DNA of 64,000 nt from Balamuthia mandrillaris (GCA_031835245.1 JAVKOQ010000075.1:1-64000); one strand, 5' to 3'. Shown: positions 43,867 through 54,519, numbered from the stretch's first letter. Numbers and translations: made by a program. Notes: generated by a model from the sequence alone, not told the origin.

Positions 43867-44941
43867 ATGCAAATATTTATCAAGACGATGCGCAACGAGA
43901 CGCGCACCGTGCAAGTGCTGCCCACAGATACCATCCGCCAGGTCAAAGAGAAAATCAAACAAAGAGAAAGTATGTTTTTCCCCCCAACTGGGACGACACG
44001 TTTAAAAAACATAAATAAGATTAACTCCCTTTTGCATAGATTTGCCGATCGAAGTCATGGTTTTGAGTTTTGGTGGGAAAGTGCTTCGGGATGAACTGTC
44101 TTTTCGAGACTACGCCATTCACAAAGGTAAGAATTCTCCTTCGTTCATTTATGTCAGGTCCTGTTTTTGGCCTAACCCTTTCCTCTCGTTTCCTCTCCTC
44201 TCTCTGCTCTCTCTTGCTTTAGAGTCGACCATATTTCTGACTGCAACATCCTGTGCACGAACAAGCTATTCTTCTCCTCCACCTTCGTTTCCTTCCTCTT
44301 CTTCCTCCTCCGCATCTTCTATTCGAACAACAACAAACTCAGCTCTCCCTCTATCGTCCCAACTTCCTCCCTCACCATCAGACTCCTTTTCGTCTTCTTC
44401 CTCTCTCTTCTCTCCTTCTCCTTCTCTTTCTTCTTTGTCTGTATCATCATCCTCCTCTTCGTCCTTCTTCTCTCCTCCCTCTTTATCTGTACCTTTGTCC
44501 TCTTTCGCCTCTCAACCGTCTTCTTCTTCTCCCTTCCCGCCATCTCCTTTTTCCTCTGCGTTCCTAACAACAAACACAACAACCGAGACAACAATGACAC
44601 CTCCTCCTATACAATACCCTCAACCGCCAGCCTACTCCTTCTCGCTGTACAACAATAACGCGGCTGTTGACTCGCATCGCACCACAGTTACTCCAACAAT
44701 CGGCTGCAAACGGAAGTGCTCCTTTCTTCAGCCCTCCTCATTCAACCCAACCGCTAGCTCTTCAAGTTGCTGCCAAGTGTGCAGCATCATGCAGCCTTCC
44801 CCCTTTTCGTTGGTGGCTTTCTCTCGCTGTGGTCATGTGCATTGCAGGGACTGCGTTGCCACCTTTGGGGACTCTTGCAGGCTGTGCCGTTTTCGACAAG
44901 ACCAAGTGCAAGCCATCCACGCTGATCCTGTCCGCAGCTAA
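43867..44941 (+). CDS. ubiquitin-like/RING protein
   Basis: Three exons. The first three segments together form a divergent ubiquitin fold: MQIFIKTMRNETRTVQVLPT, then LPIEVMVLSFGGKVLRDE, then YAIHK/ESTIFLTA, each aligning with the order of ubiquitin strands (MQIFVKT.., IPPDQQRLIFAGKQLED.., ESTLHLV). There is no C-terminal GG, so it is a fixed domain rather than a conjugated modifier. A roughly 190-residue Ser/Pro linker follows. The protein ends with a RING-like C3HC4 set: CQVC, then CGHVHCRDC, then CRLC (about 44770-44900). This suggests a RING E3 ligase with a built-in ubiquitin-like domain. Substrate is unknown. Confidence 0.8.
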
Positions 44942-45008
44942 AAAAAAAAGAACTTCCTTGCCACCATCCATGTCGTCGCGAACACAGATAATCAAGACGA
45001 CACGAAAA

Positions 45009-45037
45009 TTTTCCCGCCATTTTTGGGTTTTCCCGCC
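45009..45037 (+). promoter_or_regulatory. two E2F-like sites upstream of SMC4
   Basis: TTTTCCCGCC occurs at 45009-45018 and again at 45028-45037, 19 bp apart in the same orientation, about 85-110 bp before the SMC4 start. TTTSSCGC is the E2F/DP consensus. Confidence 0.55.
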
Positions 45038-45119
45038 TTTTTTTGTTTTCCTATTTTTACAGAGGAAAATAAAATAAAAGAAAAAAAAAATAAATAGCAA
45101 AAAAAAAAAAAAAAACACA

Positions 45120-48100
45120 ATGGCGGAAAGGGGAGCGAAGCGCGGAGGAGGCCGCAGCGGACGGGCGGCGAAAGGAGGAGGGAAGGAAGAACGCCCCGCT
45201 GGGCGAAGAACGCAAGTAGCGAAGAAGAAGGTAGACGAGGAGGAGGTGGAAGAGGTGGAGGAGGAGGAGGAGGAAGAAATGGAAATAGAAGAGGAGGAGG
45301 AAGAAGAGGTAGATGAAGAAGAGACCACAAAAAAGCAAGGTAAAGCGAAGCGAAACGGAAAGAAAACCAACTGGGACTTTGAGGAGGAGGAAGAAGAGTA
45401 CAGCGCCGGGCGGAACAAGAAAAAGGCAACAAAGGCGACCAAACGCAAGCCACGAACCAACAACAGCCGTTCCAAAAAGCACCAAGGCAGCGACGACGAT
45501 GACCACTCTGATAATGAAGAAGACGGTGAAGAGGAACAAGAGAAAGCGTCAGACAACAGAAAGAAACCCACCAAAGCGAACCGTACCACCACCAACAAAA
45601 CCAACAAAAACAAGCTTCCCCCGTCGCTGTTGAACCTCGATCTGGGTCCTCCACGCCCCGCCGGCGCTCGTCTCATCATCCACAAGCTGGAGCTGGAGAA
45701 CTTCAAGTCCTACGCCGGCGTGCGCGTAGTCGGCCCCTTCCACAAGTGCTTCACCTCGGTGGTAGGTCCCAATGGCAGCGGCAAGTCCAACGTCATCGAT
45801 GCCCTCCTCTTTGTCTTTGGTAAGCGGGCCAAGCAGCTGCGTCAGGCCAAAGTCAGCGACCTCATCCACTGCTCCGAGCAGTATCCCAACCTGCAAACAG
45901 CTCGCGTCTCTGTTCACTTTTGTGACATTGTGGACAAGAAGAGCGACCATCAGGCGGAAGAACAAGGAAGAGAAGGAAGGGGAGAGGACTTTACGGTGGT
46001 GCCAGGCTCTCAGCTAGTGCTGACGAGAGAGGCCACGAAGAGCAACAGCAGCAAGTACTACATCAACGGCAAGGCGAGCAACTACACCGAGGTGACGGCG
46101 CTGCTGCGCCACCGTGGCATCGACCTGGACCACAACCGCTTCCTCATCCTGCAAGGAGAAGTCGAGCAGATCGCCCTCATGAAACCCCGCGGACAGAACA
46201 AGAACGACGTGGGCATGTTGGAATACCTGGAGGACCTCATCGGCTCCAACGAGTTTGTGGAGGCCATCGAGGAATCAGGCAAGCTGGTAGAGAGCTTGAG
46301 CGAGGAACGCAACGAGCAGGTGGCGAGGGTTCGCATTGTGGAGAAGGAGAGGGATGGCTTGGAGGCCGCCAAGAACGAAGCCATGGAGTATATCTACAAG
46401 GAGAAGGAAATCATGGAAAAGCAGTCGATCTTGTATCAGTTGGGCAGAGCCGAGGCTCAAGCCAAGGTCACTGCAGCGGCCAAGAAGAAGGCAGAGATCG
46501 AGAGCAAATGGAAAGAGGAACAGGAGAGAATGGCGACGATGCGCAAAGAGCTCGGCGAGAAGGAAGCAGGATTCAAGAAAGAAAAAAAGGAGTATTCGGC
46601 GCTCGAGAAGGCCATGCAGACCGCCAAAAGCGACTTTACTGTTTATGAACGCAACGATGTGCAGATGAGACAGGACATGAAGCATCTTAGCGGCAAGAAG
46701 AAGACGCTAGCCCAGACCCTTGCCAAAGAGACGAACAAACTGGAGGAGAAGCGTCAACAGATTGCAGAGCTGGAACGAACCATCCCAGGGAGTGCTCGCC
46801 GTTTAGAGGAGTTGCGCGGACAGCTGATCGTGGAGGAGGAGAAGCTCTCTCGCATCTACGAGGGACTCAAAGGAGAGACCTCTGGCCTTCATCATCAAAT
46901 GGAGGAGAAGCAAAAGCAGTTGATGCCCAGCCAGAAGAAGATCAACGCCGCTCGTGCCGAGATAGAGCTCTGTCTTTCCAAAAAGGCCATCATCGAAGAG
47001 CGACTGGCTGGCGTGGAGCAACGATTTGCTCAGGACAAAGAGGCCCAGGCCGCCATCGACCAGAAGCTTCTTGACACGAAACAAGCCGCCAAAGAGCGAC
47101 AGAAGGAGCTCGCTCAAGCCAAGCAACAGAAGGAAGAACTCTCCGCGCAGCTCAAGAGCTGCATCGAGGAGGAGGCGCAACTCGCTGATCGCGTTCGTGC
47201 TCTTCAACTCCTCATCCAACAATCGGAGGAAGCTCAGAGCAATGTTCAAATGCAATCCAAGCTCATGCGCCGCTTGTTGGAGGCCGGCAGGGAGGGTACC
47301 CTCCAAGGCGTTCACAACCGTTTGGGTGATCTGGGCAGCATTCACGCCAAGTACGATGTGGCCGTCTCTACAGCGTGCCCTGCCTTGGACCACATTGTGG
47401 TGGACAGCACGGAGGACGCTCAACGCTGCGTGGAGCTGCTTCGAGCGGAGGACTTGGGTAGGGCCACGTTTATTATCCTCGACAAGCTGCAGTACTTGGA
47501 GAAGAAGGCGAAGAGAACGGAAGCGAACGGAGGGACAGGATTTCCAGAGGGAGTGCCTCGGTTGTTTGACCTGATTCAACCGTTGGATCCGAGATATGAC
47601 TTGGCGTTTTATCAGGCTCTTCAGGACACTCTTGTTGCCAACGACGTGGAACAAGCCACTCGCATCGCTTATTCCTCTTCTGGGGGAAGCAACAAACGGT
47701 ACCGAGTGGTGACATTGAAAGGAGAACTTATCGACTTGTCAGGCACCATGTCTGGCGGTGGAAGCAATCCTCTCAGCGGCAAAATGAAGACCTCATCTTC
47801 CTCTTCTTCCAGAACAGCTGCTTGTTCCGCCGATCCCTCTCTCCTCTCCAAGAAAGAATTGCATCTCAAACAAAAAGAACTGCAACAATGCACTGAACAA
47901 CTCGCCTCTCTTCGCAAACAACGACAGGAGCTTTCTCAACAACTGGAATCCAACGAAGCTCTCCTCAACTCTCTCCCCCTCGACCTGAAAAAAATGAAGA
48001 TGGAGTACCAAGCCCTCCAAAGCCAAAAGGAGGAGGTGCAACAACGGCTCGCCTCGCTGCAGCAACAAAGCAAACTCTCCGCCAAAGAGGAGAGCTCTCT

Positions 48101-49766
48101 GGCAGCCCTTCAAGAGGAGGTTGATGAGAAAGAGGCCGCAATTGCCGAGATCAAGAACCAAGCCGCTCAGCTGGAGGAAGAAGTTGCCGCCATTCAAGAA
48201 GAGATCAACCGGGCTGGCGGTAAACCTCTTCGCCAACAAAAGGCCACGGTGCAACAGCTCAATGAAGAGATTGATCGCCTTGCCGCCGCTCTGACCAAAG
48301 ACGAGGTGCAACTCTCCTCTGCTAAGAAGTTGGTGCGCAAAGTGGAGAACACCATCGAGAAGACTCAGAGAGAGATGCAAGAGGCGGAGGAGAAGTTCCA
48401 GGAAACTAAAGAACGAGCTAAGGGCTTGGAGGAAGATGCAGAGCGGGTGTTGCAGGACTTTGAGGCGGCCAAGCAAGCCCTCGCCGCCAAGGAGGAGAAG
48501 ATGAGACACATACAGAGACAGTACGATGAGATCAAGGAGAGAGTGGCCGGCATGCGCTCGAGAGAGGTCGAAGTGGAGAACCAACTGGCGGATGCGAGCA
48601 AGAACCTCCAGCAGCATCAGAAGAAGGTGCAGATGTGGACTCAACGCCTACACGAGGTCATGCTCAAATATTCTCGCTTGTGCAGCGAGCATGAGCTTCC
48701 TGGTCAAACAGAAGGGCAGGAACAAGAGAAGCAGAAGGAAAAGGAGAAGGAGAAAGAAAAAGAGGGAACGGAAGAAGAGGAAGAGGAAGAGGAAGAAATG
48801 GAGAAAGAGCAGGAGACAGAAGCAAATGAAGGAGATGCTATGGATGAAGAGGAAGAAGGTGACGAAGAAGAGACGGAAGGCTCTTCTTCCAACCGGAAAG
48901 CAAAGAAGAAACAAATACCCTCTGCTTCCGCAAGTTCACTGCCAATGCTCTCCACGAGCGAGTTGGAACGATGTGACCCTCAGCAACTGGAATGCGACAT
49001 TGGCCTACTTCAAGAGGAGCTCTCCAAGATGAAGCCCAATGTGACCGCCATCACCCAATACAACGAGAAGCAGGCGGAGTACTTGCGCCGTGCTGCCCTG
49101 CTGGAAGAAATAACTTGCAAGCGTGACACCCAACGGCAACGCTGGGACCAGCTGCGCAAGTCTCGATTGGACATGTTCATGGAGGGCTTCTCCCAAATCA
49201 CCATGAAGCTCAAGGAGATGTATCAAATGATCACCATCGGAGGAGACGCCGAGCTGGAGCTGGTCGACAGCTTGGATCCGTTCAGCGAGGGCGTGGTGTT
49301 CAGCGTGAGACCTCCCAAGAAGAGCTGGAAGAACATCATCAACCTGTCTGGCGGAGAGAAGACCCTGAGCAGCTTGAGCTTGGTCTTTGCTTTGCACCAC
49401 TATAAGCCCACGCCAATATACATCATGGATGAGATCGATGCGGCTCTGGACTTTAGGAACGTCTCCATCATCGCCAACTATATCAAGGACCGGACCAAGG
49501 ACGCCCAGTTCTTGATTGTCAGCTTGAGGAACAACATGTTTGAGATGGCGGACCGAATGGTGGGCATCTACAAGACGAACAACTGCACGAAGAGCATCAC
49601 CATCAATCCCCATCAATTCGTGTTGCCGACGAATACTTCTTCTCTGGCCTCAACAACTTCAAAGCAGAAGAAGAAAGGGCTGAGACAGACAGCTGTCGCG
49701 GAGGAGGAGGAAGAAGAGGGGCAGGAGAACGTGGATCCGAATGCATCGCTCTCCACATCGTTTTGA
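45120..49766 (+). CDS. SMC4: condensin subunit SMC4
   Basis: One intronless 1548-residue frame. A 160-residue acidic/basic N-tail precedes the head. Walker A is GPNGSGKSNVIDALLFVFGKRA, with the SMC4-typical QAKVSDLIH after it and FLILQGEVEQIALMKPRGQN. Two long coiled coils flank a hinge (GVHNRLGDLGSIHAKYDVA.. DHIVVDSTEDAQRC.. GTMSGGGSNP). The C-terminal head has NLSGGEKTLSSLSLVFALHH and the D-box YIMDEIDAALDFRN. SMC4 pairs with SMC2 in condensin to compact mitotic chromosomes. An unusual Glu/Lys-rich insertion (about 48715-48910) lies in the C-terminal coiled coil near the head. An A17 run ends four bases before the start codon, and two E2F-like sites precede it. Confidence 0.97.
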   Translation: MAERGAKRGGGRSGRAAKGGGKEERPAGRRTQVAKKKVDEEEVEEVEEEEEEEMEIEEEEEEEVDEEETTKKQGKAKRNGKKTNWDFEEEEEEYSAGRNKKKATKATKRKPRTNNSRSKKHQGSDDDDHSDNEEDGEEEQEKASDNRKKPTKANRTTTNKTNKNKLPPSLLNLDLGPPRPAGARLIIHKLELENFKSYAGVRVVGPFHKCFTSVVGPNGSGKSNVIDALLFVFGKRAKQLRQAKVSDLIHCSEQYPNLQTARVSVHFCDIVDKKSDHQAEEQGREGRGEDFTVVPGSQLVLTREATKSNSSKYYINGKASNYTEVTALLRHRGIDLDHNRFLILQGEVEQIALMKPRGQNKNDVGMLEYLEDLIGSNEFVEAIEESGKLVESLSEERNEQVARVRIVEKERDGLEAAKNEAMEYIYKEKEIMEKQSILYQLGRAEAQAKVTAAAKKKAEIESKWKEEQERMATMRKELGEKEAGFKKEKKEYSALEKAMQTAKSDFTVYERNDVQMRQDMKHLSGKKKTLAQTLAKETNKLEEKRQQIAELERTIPGSARRLEELRGQLIVEEEKLSRIYEGLKGETSGLHHQMEEKQKQLMPSQKKINAARAEIELCLSKKAIIEERLAGVEQRFAQDKEAQAAIDQKLLDTKQAAKERQKELAQAKQQKEELSAQLKSCIEEEAQLADRVRALQLLIQQSEEAQSNVQMQSKLMRRLLEAGREGTLQGVHNRLGDLGSIHAKYDVAVSTACPALDHIVVDSTEDAQRCVELLRAEDLGRATFIILDKLQYLEKKAKRTEANGGTGFPEGVPRLFDLIQPLDPRYDLAFYQALQDTLVANDVEQATRIAYSSSGGSNKRYRVVTLKGELIDLSGTMSGGGSNPLSGKMKTSSSSSSRTAACSADPSLLSKKELHLKQKELQQCTEQLASLRKQRQELSQQLESNEALLNSLPLDLKKMKMEYQALQSQKEEVQQRLASLQQQSKLSAKEESSLAALQEEVDEKEAAIAEIKNQAAQLEEEVAAIQEEINRAGGKPLRQQKATVQQLNEEIDRLAAALTKDEVQLSSAKKLVRKVENTIEKTQREMQEAEEKFQETKERAKGLEEDAERVLQDFEAAKQALAAKEEKMRHIQRQYDEIKERVAGMRSREVEVENQLADASKNLQQHQKKVQMWTQRLHEVMLKYSRLCSEHELPGQTEGQEQEKQKEKEKEKEKEGTEEEEEEEEEMEKEQETEANEGDAMDEEEEGDEEETEGSSSNRKAKKKQIPSASASSLPMLSTSELERCDPQQLECDIGLLQEELSKMKPNVTAITQYNEKQAEYLRRAALLEEITCKRDTQRQRWDQLRKSRLDMFMEGFSQITMKLKEMYQMITIGGDAELELVDSLDPFSEGVVFSVRPPKKSWKNIINLSGGEKTLSSLSLVFALHHYKPTPIYIMDEIDAALDFRNVSIIANYIKDRTKDAQFLIVSLRNNMFEMADRMVGIYKTNNCTKSITINPHQFVLPTNTSSLASTTSKQKKKGLRQTAVAEEEEEEGQENVDPNASLSTSF

Positions 49767-50426
49767 AGCAACGTTGTTTTTTAAACAATTTGTAAATTTT
49801 TTGTCTTATGAAAGAAATTGTGATGGTGTCGCCACATAAGTCTACACACGTGTCCCCTCACACAGCTAAGCACCGTTACAAGTGTCGACATCGGAGTAGT
49901 CCTGGTTGAACCATTGGAGTGTTGTTTTCCGATCCGTTTGCCCTGCTGACCGTACGTCTGCGGGGCATCTTTGGGATACTCCTCTGCTCGTGGCCTACGC
50001 CTAACATTCACCGACGACGAGAGGGAGGACAGTTCCGAAAATGATGAATGTTCTCTTCGAAATAATTGGACAGAACGACTTTTGTTGTGAAATTTGTGGA
50101 CAATCTGAAAAAATATCATATTTCGGGAAAATGGATAATTTCATTAATTTTTCAACTAAATTGATTAACGGAAGCGATTGATCACCCCTGCTGATGTCAT
50201 TTACTCCCAAATAAGGAAAAATCAGACATTACGCCAATGGTAATTCAGAACAGGCTAAACAATCAAAAATCAGAAACCGTAATTAATCGAATCAAGTTAA
50301 CGTTTATTTTTTTTGCCGATCTGCTTTTTGGAACAGTTTATTGTGCGAAGGGCAATAAAAACAAGAACAAAAAAAAAAACCGCGAACACTAACACCCAAC
50401 CAAGCTTACAAACAACAAAAACCGCA
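49767..50426. other. intergenic with CCAAT box
   Basis: No convincing gene. CCAAT lies at 50234-50238, about 190 bp before the next start. An open frame on the minus strand (49781-50119) has no domain or splice support. Confidence 0.4.
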
Positions 50427-50825
50427 ATGGCTGTAGCTCGTACTGCTCTCTGCCTCTTTGGCCTGCTTTTCTTGTTCGCTTCCTGCAACGCCACTGTCAC
50501 TCTTGAAGGTAAAATTATTATTTTTTTTGTTGTTGTCTCTTTCCGTTCAAGAAAACAAATCACACAATCAAGAAAAAAAAAAAAACAAACAAACAAACTA
50601 ACATCTCCCCTCTTCTCTGCCTCTGCTCTTTTTTTTTTTGTTCTTGTTTGTCTGGAAAAAAACAGAGTTGGCAGGAACATGGAAGGGAGAATGCGAGGTT
50701 TTCCCTGAGGGCGGCTCCGGTGTCAGTTATGTCACCTTCAAGACCGAGCCCCTCGAATACGAACTTCACATCGGTAACTCTCTGTTCTTTCTTCCCTCTC
50801 TTCTCTCTGTTTTCTCTCTCTCTCT

Positions 50826-50869
<44 letters not shown>

Positions 50870-51610
50870 GTTCTTTCTCTGTTCGCTAACCCATTTGTTC
50901 TTCTTCAACAAAAACAACAACAAAATATAACAGAGAGTTTCCTTTCTTTCGACTGTAATGGTATGGTGGCCGCCTACTACGACGAAGGAGGCAACGACAG
51001 CAGCTTCGTGGAGACCGACTTTGATTTCGGCTCCGACAGCGACCTCGCCGAGGAGGGCCAGGTCTACGAGTTCAACAACACCCTGACCTACCGCACCATG
51101 ACCGCCTTGCACGAGCTGGCCAGGGGAAGGTTCATGAACAGCGAGTGCTTCGAGGAGGAGCTGCCCTTGAACGAGGCCATTGACGTGCTGGACTTGGTCT
51201 GCCTGGACCTGCGCTTGGATTGTTTGGATCACGTCTTGAAGCAAATCCTCCAAGGTTTGTTTTTTTTATCGATTTTATCGTGATTTTTCGAATGTCTATT
51301 ATTTTTATCGATTTCTTCGATCATTTTTCATTTGTTTTTGGTTATTTCATCTTATTGCTATTTTATCGATATTTTTACGCTCTTGCTGATTTTTCTACGT
51401 TTTATTGCGATAAAACAAACAGTGCAGAGGGATGAGAACGATGATGTGGTTCAGATCCGTTTCGGCTTTGAGGGAGTCTACGACTTGTGTCAGATCCCTC
51501 GCCCCATCGAACTCGGGGTGGCCTACACCCGCTACACCCCCTCCGAATCCAGCGACAGCGAGGACGGGGATGGCTCTGGCGCCCTCTCCTTGAAGCCTTT
51601 TGTGCTCTAA
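50427..51610 (+). CDS. secreted acidic Cys-containing protein, unrecognised
   Basis: Four exons. A clean signal peptide (ARTALCLFGLLFLFASCNA) is followed by a WKGECEVFPEGG block, then acidic, Cys-containing sequence (FDCNGMVAAYYDEGG, DVLDLVCLDLRLDCLDHVL) and a last exon ending GALSLKPFVL. No membrane anchor or GPI signal is obvious, so secretion is the simplest reading. The GTWKG/FDCNG pattern hints at a lipocalin-like barrel, but I do not recognise a family. The second intron carries (CT)n and the third is a TTTTATCGAT-type AT-rich sequence. Function cannot be inferred. Confidence 0.72.
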
Positions 51611-51792
51611 ATAACAAAAATATAATAAGAAAAAGAAAGAAAAGAAAGAAAACAAAAACCACTTTTTGTTTCTTTTTTTTTTTAAAAGTGCAACTTAAAA
51701 AAAATAATCATTATTGCAACCCTCTTTCTCTTCTCTCTCCTCATCTCTTCTGCTTCTCTTCTCATCCTCTCTCTCTCACTCTCTCACTCTCA

Positions 51793-51827
<35 letters not shown>
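51611..51827. repeat. convergent gap with CT repeat
   Basis: A 217-bp gap between convergent genes. (CT)n at 51765-51828 reaches the stop codon of the minus-strand gene. Confidence 0.6.
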
Positions 51828-51831
<4 letters not shown>

Positions 51832-52377
51832 GGTCCTGCTCTTTCGTGCTTTGAGGCTTCTCTGGCAGCTCTTACAATGTCCTGTCCTTCGTTGAAGCTC
51901 CCGCCTCCTCCCCTGGTAACCTCTTGTTCGTGCAGATGACGCTGCTCCACTTTCTCTCTTTCTTCGATGACGTGAATGGTTTGTTCCTGCATTTTGTGAA
52001 CGTCGCTGGTGGCCTCTCGCTCTGCCTTGACAATGACTTCGCTATCAGAGGCTAAAAGGTCGTTCCATCCGGGCACTTCTGGAATGGATGATACCGTTTC
52101 TCCTGTTTGTTTGTTTTATAATGTTTTATCAGAGGAGTAAAACAGAAGAGAGAAAGAGAGAGAGAAGCATACCATGAAGGTTGAGCTGTTTCTGCTTCTC
52201 AGCCTCGCGCATGCTCTTCTCAGGTTGCTCAGGGTCTTGGATGCGTTGATCATGAGAGTGAATCAGTCGAGTGGAAGAGAACGTTGAGGTCCTGAGCCAT
52301 GGGCGAAGCGCCACGGTTTGGGCTCCACTGGGAGAGAGGAACAGTGCTTGCTTTCGAACAGTGCAAAATCGTGACAT
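51828..52377 (-). CDS. small putative mitochondrial protein with DSEVIVKAER motif
   Basis: Two exons encode about 150 residues. Exon 1 (MSRFCTVRKQALFLSPSG.., 52377) is Arg/Ser-rich with no acidic residue for about 40 positions, fitting a mitochondrial presequence. Exon 2 contains VPGWNDLLASDSEVIVKAERE, similar to a short conserved block in small plant and fungal proteins of unknown function, then a helical Glu/Lys tail ending in Gly-rich sequence. An upstream in-frame ATG at 52488 is less likely. The spliced frame is supported only by the motif, so the model is moderate. The gene converges on the secreted-protein gene. Confidence 0.6.
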
Positions 52378-52619
52378 ATTCTGGTGTAGTAAATAAAGCA
52401 CACGTGTTGTCTGGCTTTCAACTTGTGTTTGTTGCACTTTTGAAAGAGAAAAGAGAGTTAAGATAACTGGTTCAAATAGCAGTTTCATGTCAATTTTCTG
52501 TTTGCTTTCTTCCCCCTTTCCAGCGGTTTTCTATCTTATCATTTTGATTCGCTTTCGTTTTGTTCAGGAAAAGAAGAAAACAAAAAGAAAAGAGACGCAC
52601 GAGGAGAAGAAACTTACCT

Positions 52620-53660
52620 TCAGCAGTATGTGTTCAATATTTTGGTGATAATGATGTCTCGCAGGTGCTTCAAAGTGAGCTCGAGCCAATCTTGGTCCGT
52701 TGGATGCACGAATATAGTTCTGATTTGGCGTCGAGGCTCTCTGTTCTTCTCGTTGAAGCGATCTTTTAGATATTTACAGGCTGCCTCGTAGTTGTCTCCT
52801 CCTAGGCACAACAAACGTGAACAAAGAGTGTTTGTAACTGTGAAAAGAAAGAAGGAGAGGCAAGACTGAGGGACAAACAAAGCAAACCTTCATAATCAGG
52901 AAAAGCTATACCAAGATCTCTCTGTCCAAGCTTCTCCTTCAACAGCTCCACGTTCAAGCAAAGCACTATCTCCGCGCGGCGGAACCACACCGTCTCACAG
53001 ATCTCTTGAAACATTTCCAAGCCAAAATGTATTCTCGTTTTGTTGTCGTTGTATTCGTCCACTTTGCCATAGTCGCTCGCTGAAACGCAGAAGAAGAGGA
53101 CAGGAACGTCTTCTAACTGATGTATCCATTTGGAACGCTGCCCACGAACGTAGCTGATGTCTATGAAATGAAAGAAAGCGTTGTCCACAGAGAGGATGGC
53201 CTCGTGGATGCCATCGCCTGTTCCGCTTCCTGCCTCAGCGTCTGTTGCCGGTAAGACTCTGTTCTGCTCGGCATCCACCACGCGTTGAAAGATAGCAGCT
53301 TTACATTCTTGATCCGTTCCTGTAGGAAGAAGAAACATTAGAAGCAGAACAGAAGGAGGAGGACGAGAAGCACAGCAACAAAGAAGAAGAAGAAAGAACA
53401 ACACCAAAAGCCAACAACAACATCAGACAACAACAAGGAGGAGGAGGAGGAGATGAAGAAGAACAGATCACTATGAAAAATGTAGCAGGGGAAAAAAAAT
53501 ATTTCAAACCAAGGAGCAACACCCTGAAATGGCAGTGTTGGCTCAGACGTGCTTGTGCCAGTTGGGCCTCTATCTCTTTATGCTTTGCCCGGCGAGCCGC
53601 AGCCAGCTCCTTCCCTTCGGCGTTCGCCCCGGAGCAGAAACAACTCCCACCCCCTAGCAT
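52620..53660 (-). CDS. degenerate G-alpha-like protein lacking the helical domain
   Basis: Three exons. The start is a Gly/Cys-rich N-terminus (MLGGGSCFCSG) and an N-terminal helix (ARRAKHKEIEAQL), as in G-alpha subunits, which use Gly/Cys for lipid anchors. Beta-1 reads HFRVLLLG, but the P-loop GxGESGKST is replaced by GTDQECKAA. About 26 residues later the sequence is already at switch II: FFHFIDISYVRGQRSKWIHQLED, where the family has DVGGQRSERRKWIHCFED. The roughly 110-residue helical domain is therefore missing. FFCVSASDYGKV, LEMFQEICETVWF, YEAACKYLKDRFNEKNREP and a C-terminal helix ending NTYC follow G-alpha well. NKxD is NVEL and TCATD is HPTDQD. Loss of these motifs predicts no nucleotide binding. 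The intron at about 53330-53505 contains no hidden exon. Confidence 0.85.
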
Positions 53661-53954
53661 GCCTTTTGCTCTCTTCTTGCTTGTTCGAAGCGCTACAGAC
53701 GAGGATAGATCAAAGTTTGAATTTTTTTCGAAGCGACAAATCAAAAATCAAATGATAGAGAGTGAAAATCATACCATTGGCTCCGATTAAATTACGTTAT
53801 GATCTTATGGAATGCAAAAAGTTTTATTGCCAGCCCTTCCACGCGCTCTATCTGCCGTTCCCTTCGCCTTCTTCGTTCTGTCTCATGCTGTTTCTGATCA
53901 TTCTCCGCGCTGCTTCTCTCCCTCCCTCCTGACACCTCTCTCTCTCTCTCTCCC

Positions 53955-54042
<88 letters not shown>

Positions 54043-54404
54043 GCTTGCTCTCGCGACCTGGCAGGTGCTCTCTGAAAACATGTGGCGAACGAAAAAGAAA
54101 AACACGTGCGTCGTTGATGCTAAGCGCGAGGCAAAAAAACCTCGGTTGGCTGGTGCCGCTCACGGGACCGCTGAAAGCCCGGTTCAACCAAAGCGGAGGT
54201 TTCATATCCTGAGTTTTATTATCGCGCAAAAGGGGCATTGGCTCTTGCGGTGCTCCATCATTTGGCAGCTGCCATTGCTGAACTTCCTGCTTCCATCGAA
54301 TTGAACGAGCCCAAAGGGGAGTCCCGAACAAACCGGCATAAACAACAACAACAACGATAACGACAACTGCAATAACGACAACCACTATACCCATCCCTCA
54401 CGAG
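53661..54404. promoter_or_regulatory. divergent region between G-alpha-like and PIPK genes
   Basis: Head-to-head spacing is about 745 bp. CCAAT complements lie at 53780-53776 and 54241-54237. (CT)n occurs at 53934-54042. No reliable gene was found. Confidence 0.4.
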
Positions 54405-54458
54405 ATGCCCCTTTGCCAACCAACCCTAACTACAGGTTGCTTTAATTCTACATTGGAA

Positions 54459-54496
<38 letters not shown>

Positions 54497-54519
54497 TCTT
54501 TGTTTCTCTTTTCTCACCC

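Noticed and set aside
49781..50119. 112-residue minus-strand frame downstream of SMC4
   Set aside because: No recognisable domain, basic random-looking composition, and no promoter or splice support.
53792..54394. Minus-strand frame starting with a Val/Ile-rich hydrophobic run and ending in a charged tail
   Set aside because: It lies between two divergent genes, starts 10 bp from the PIPK start codon, half of it is translated GA repeat, and no domain or splice pattern supports it.
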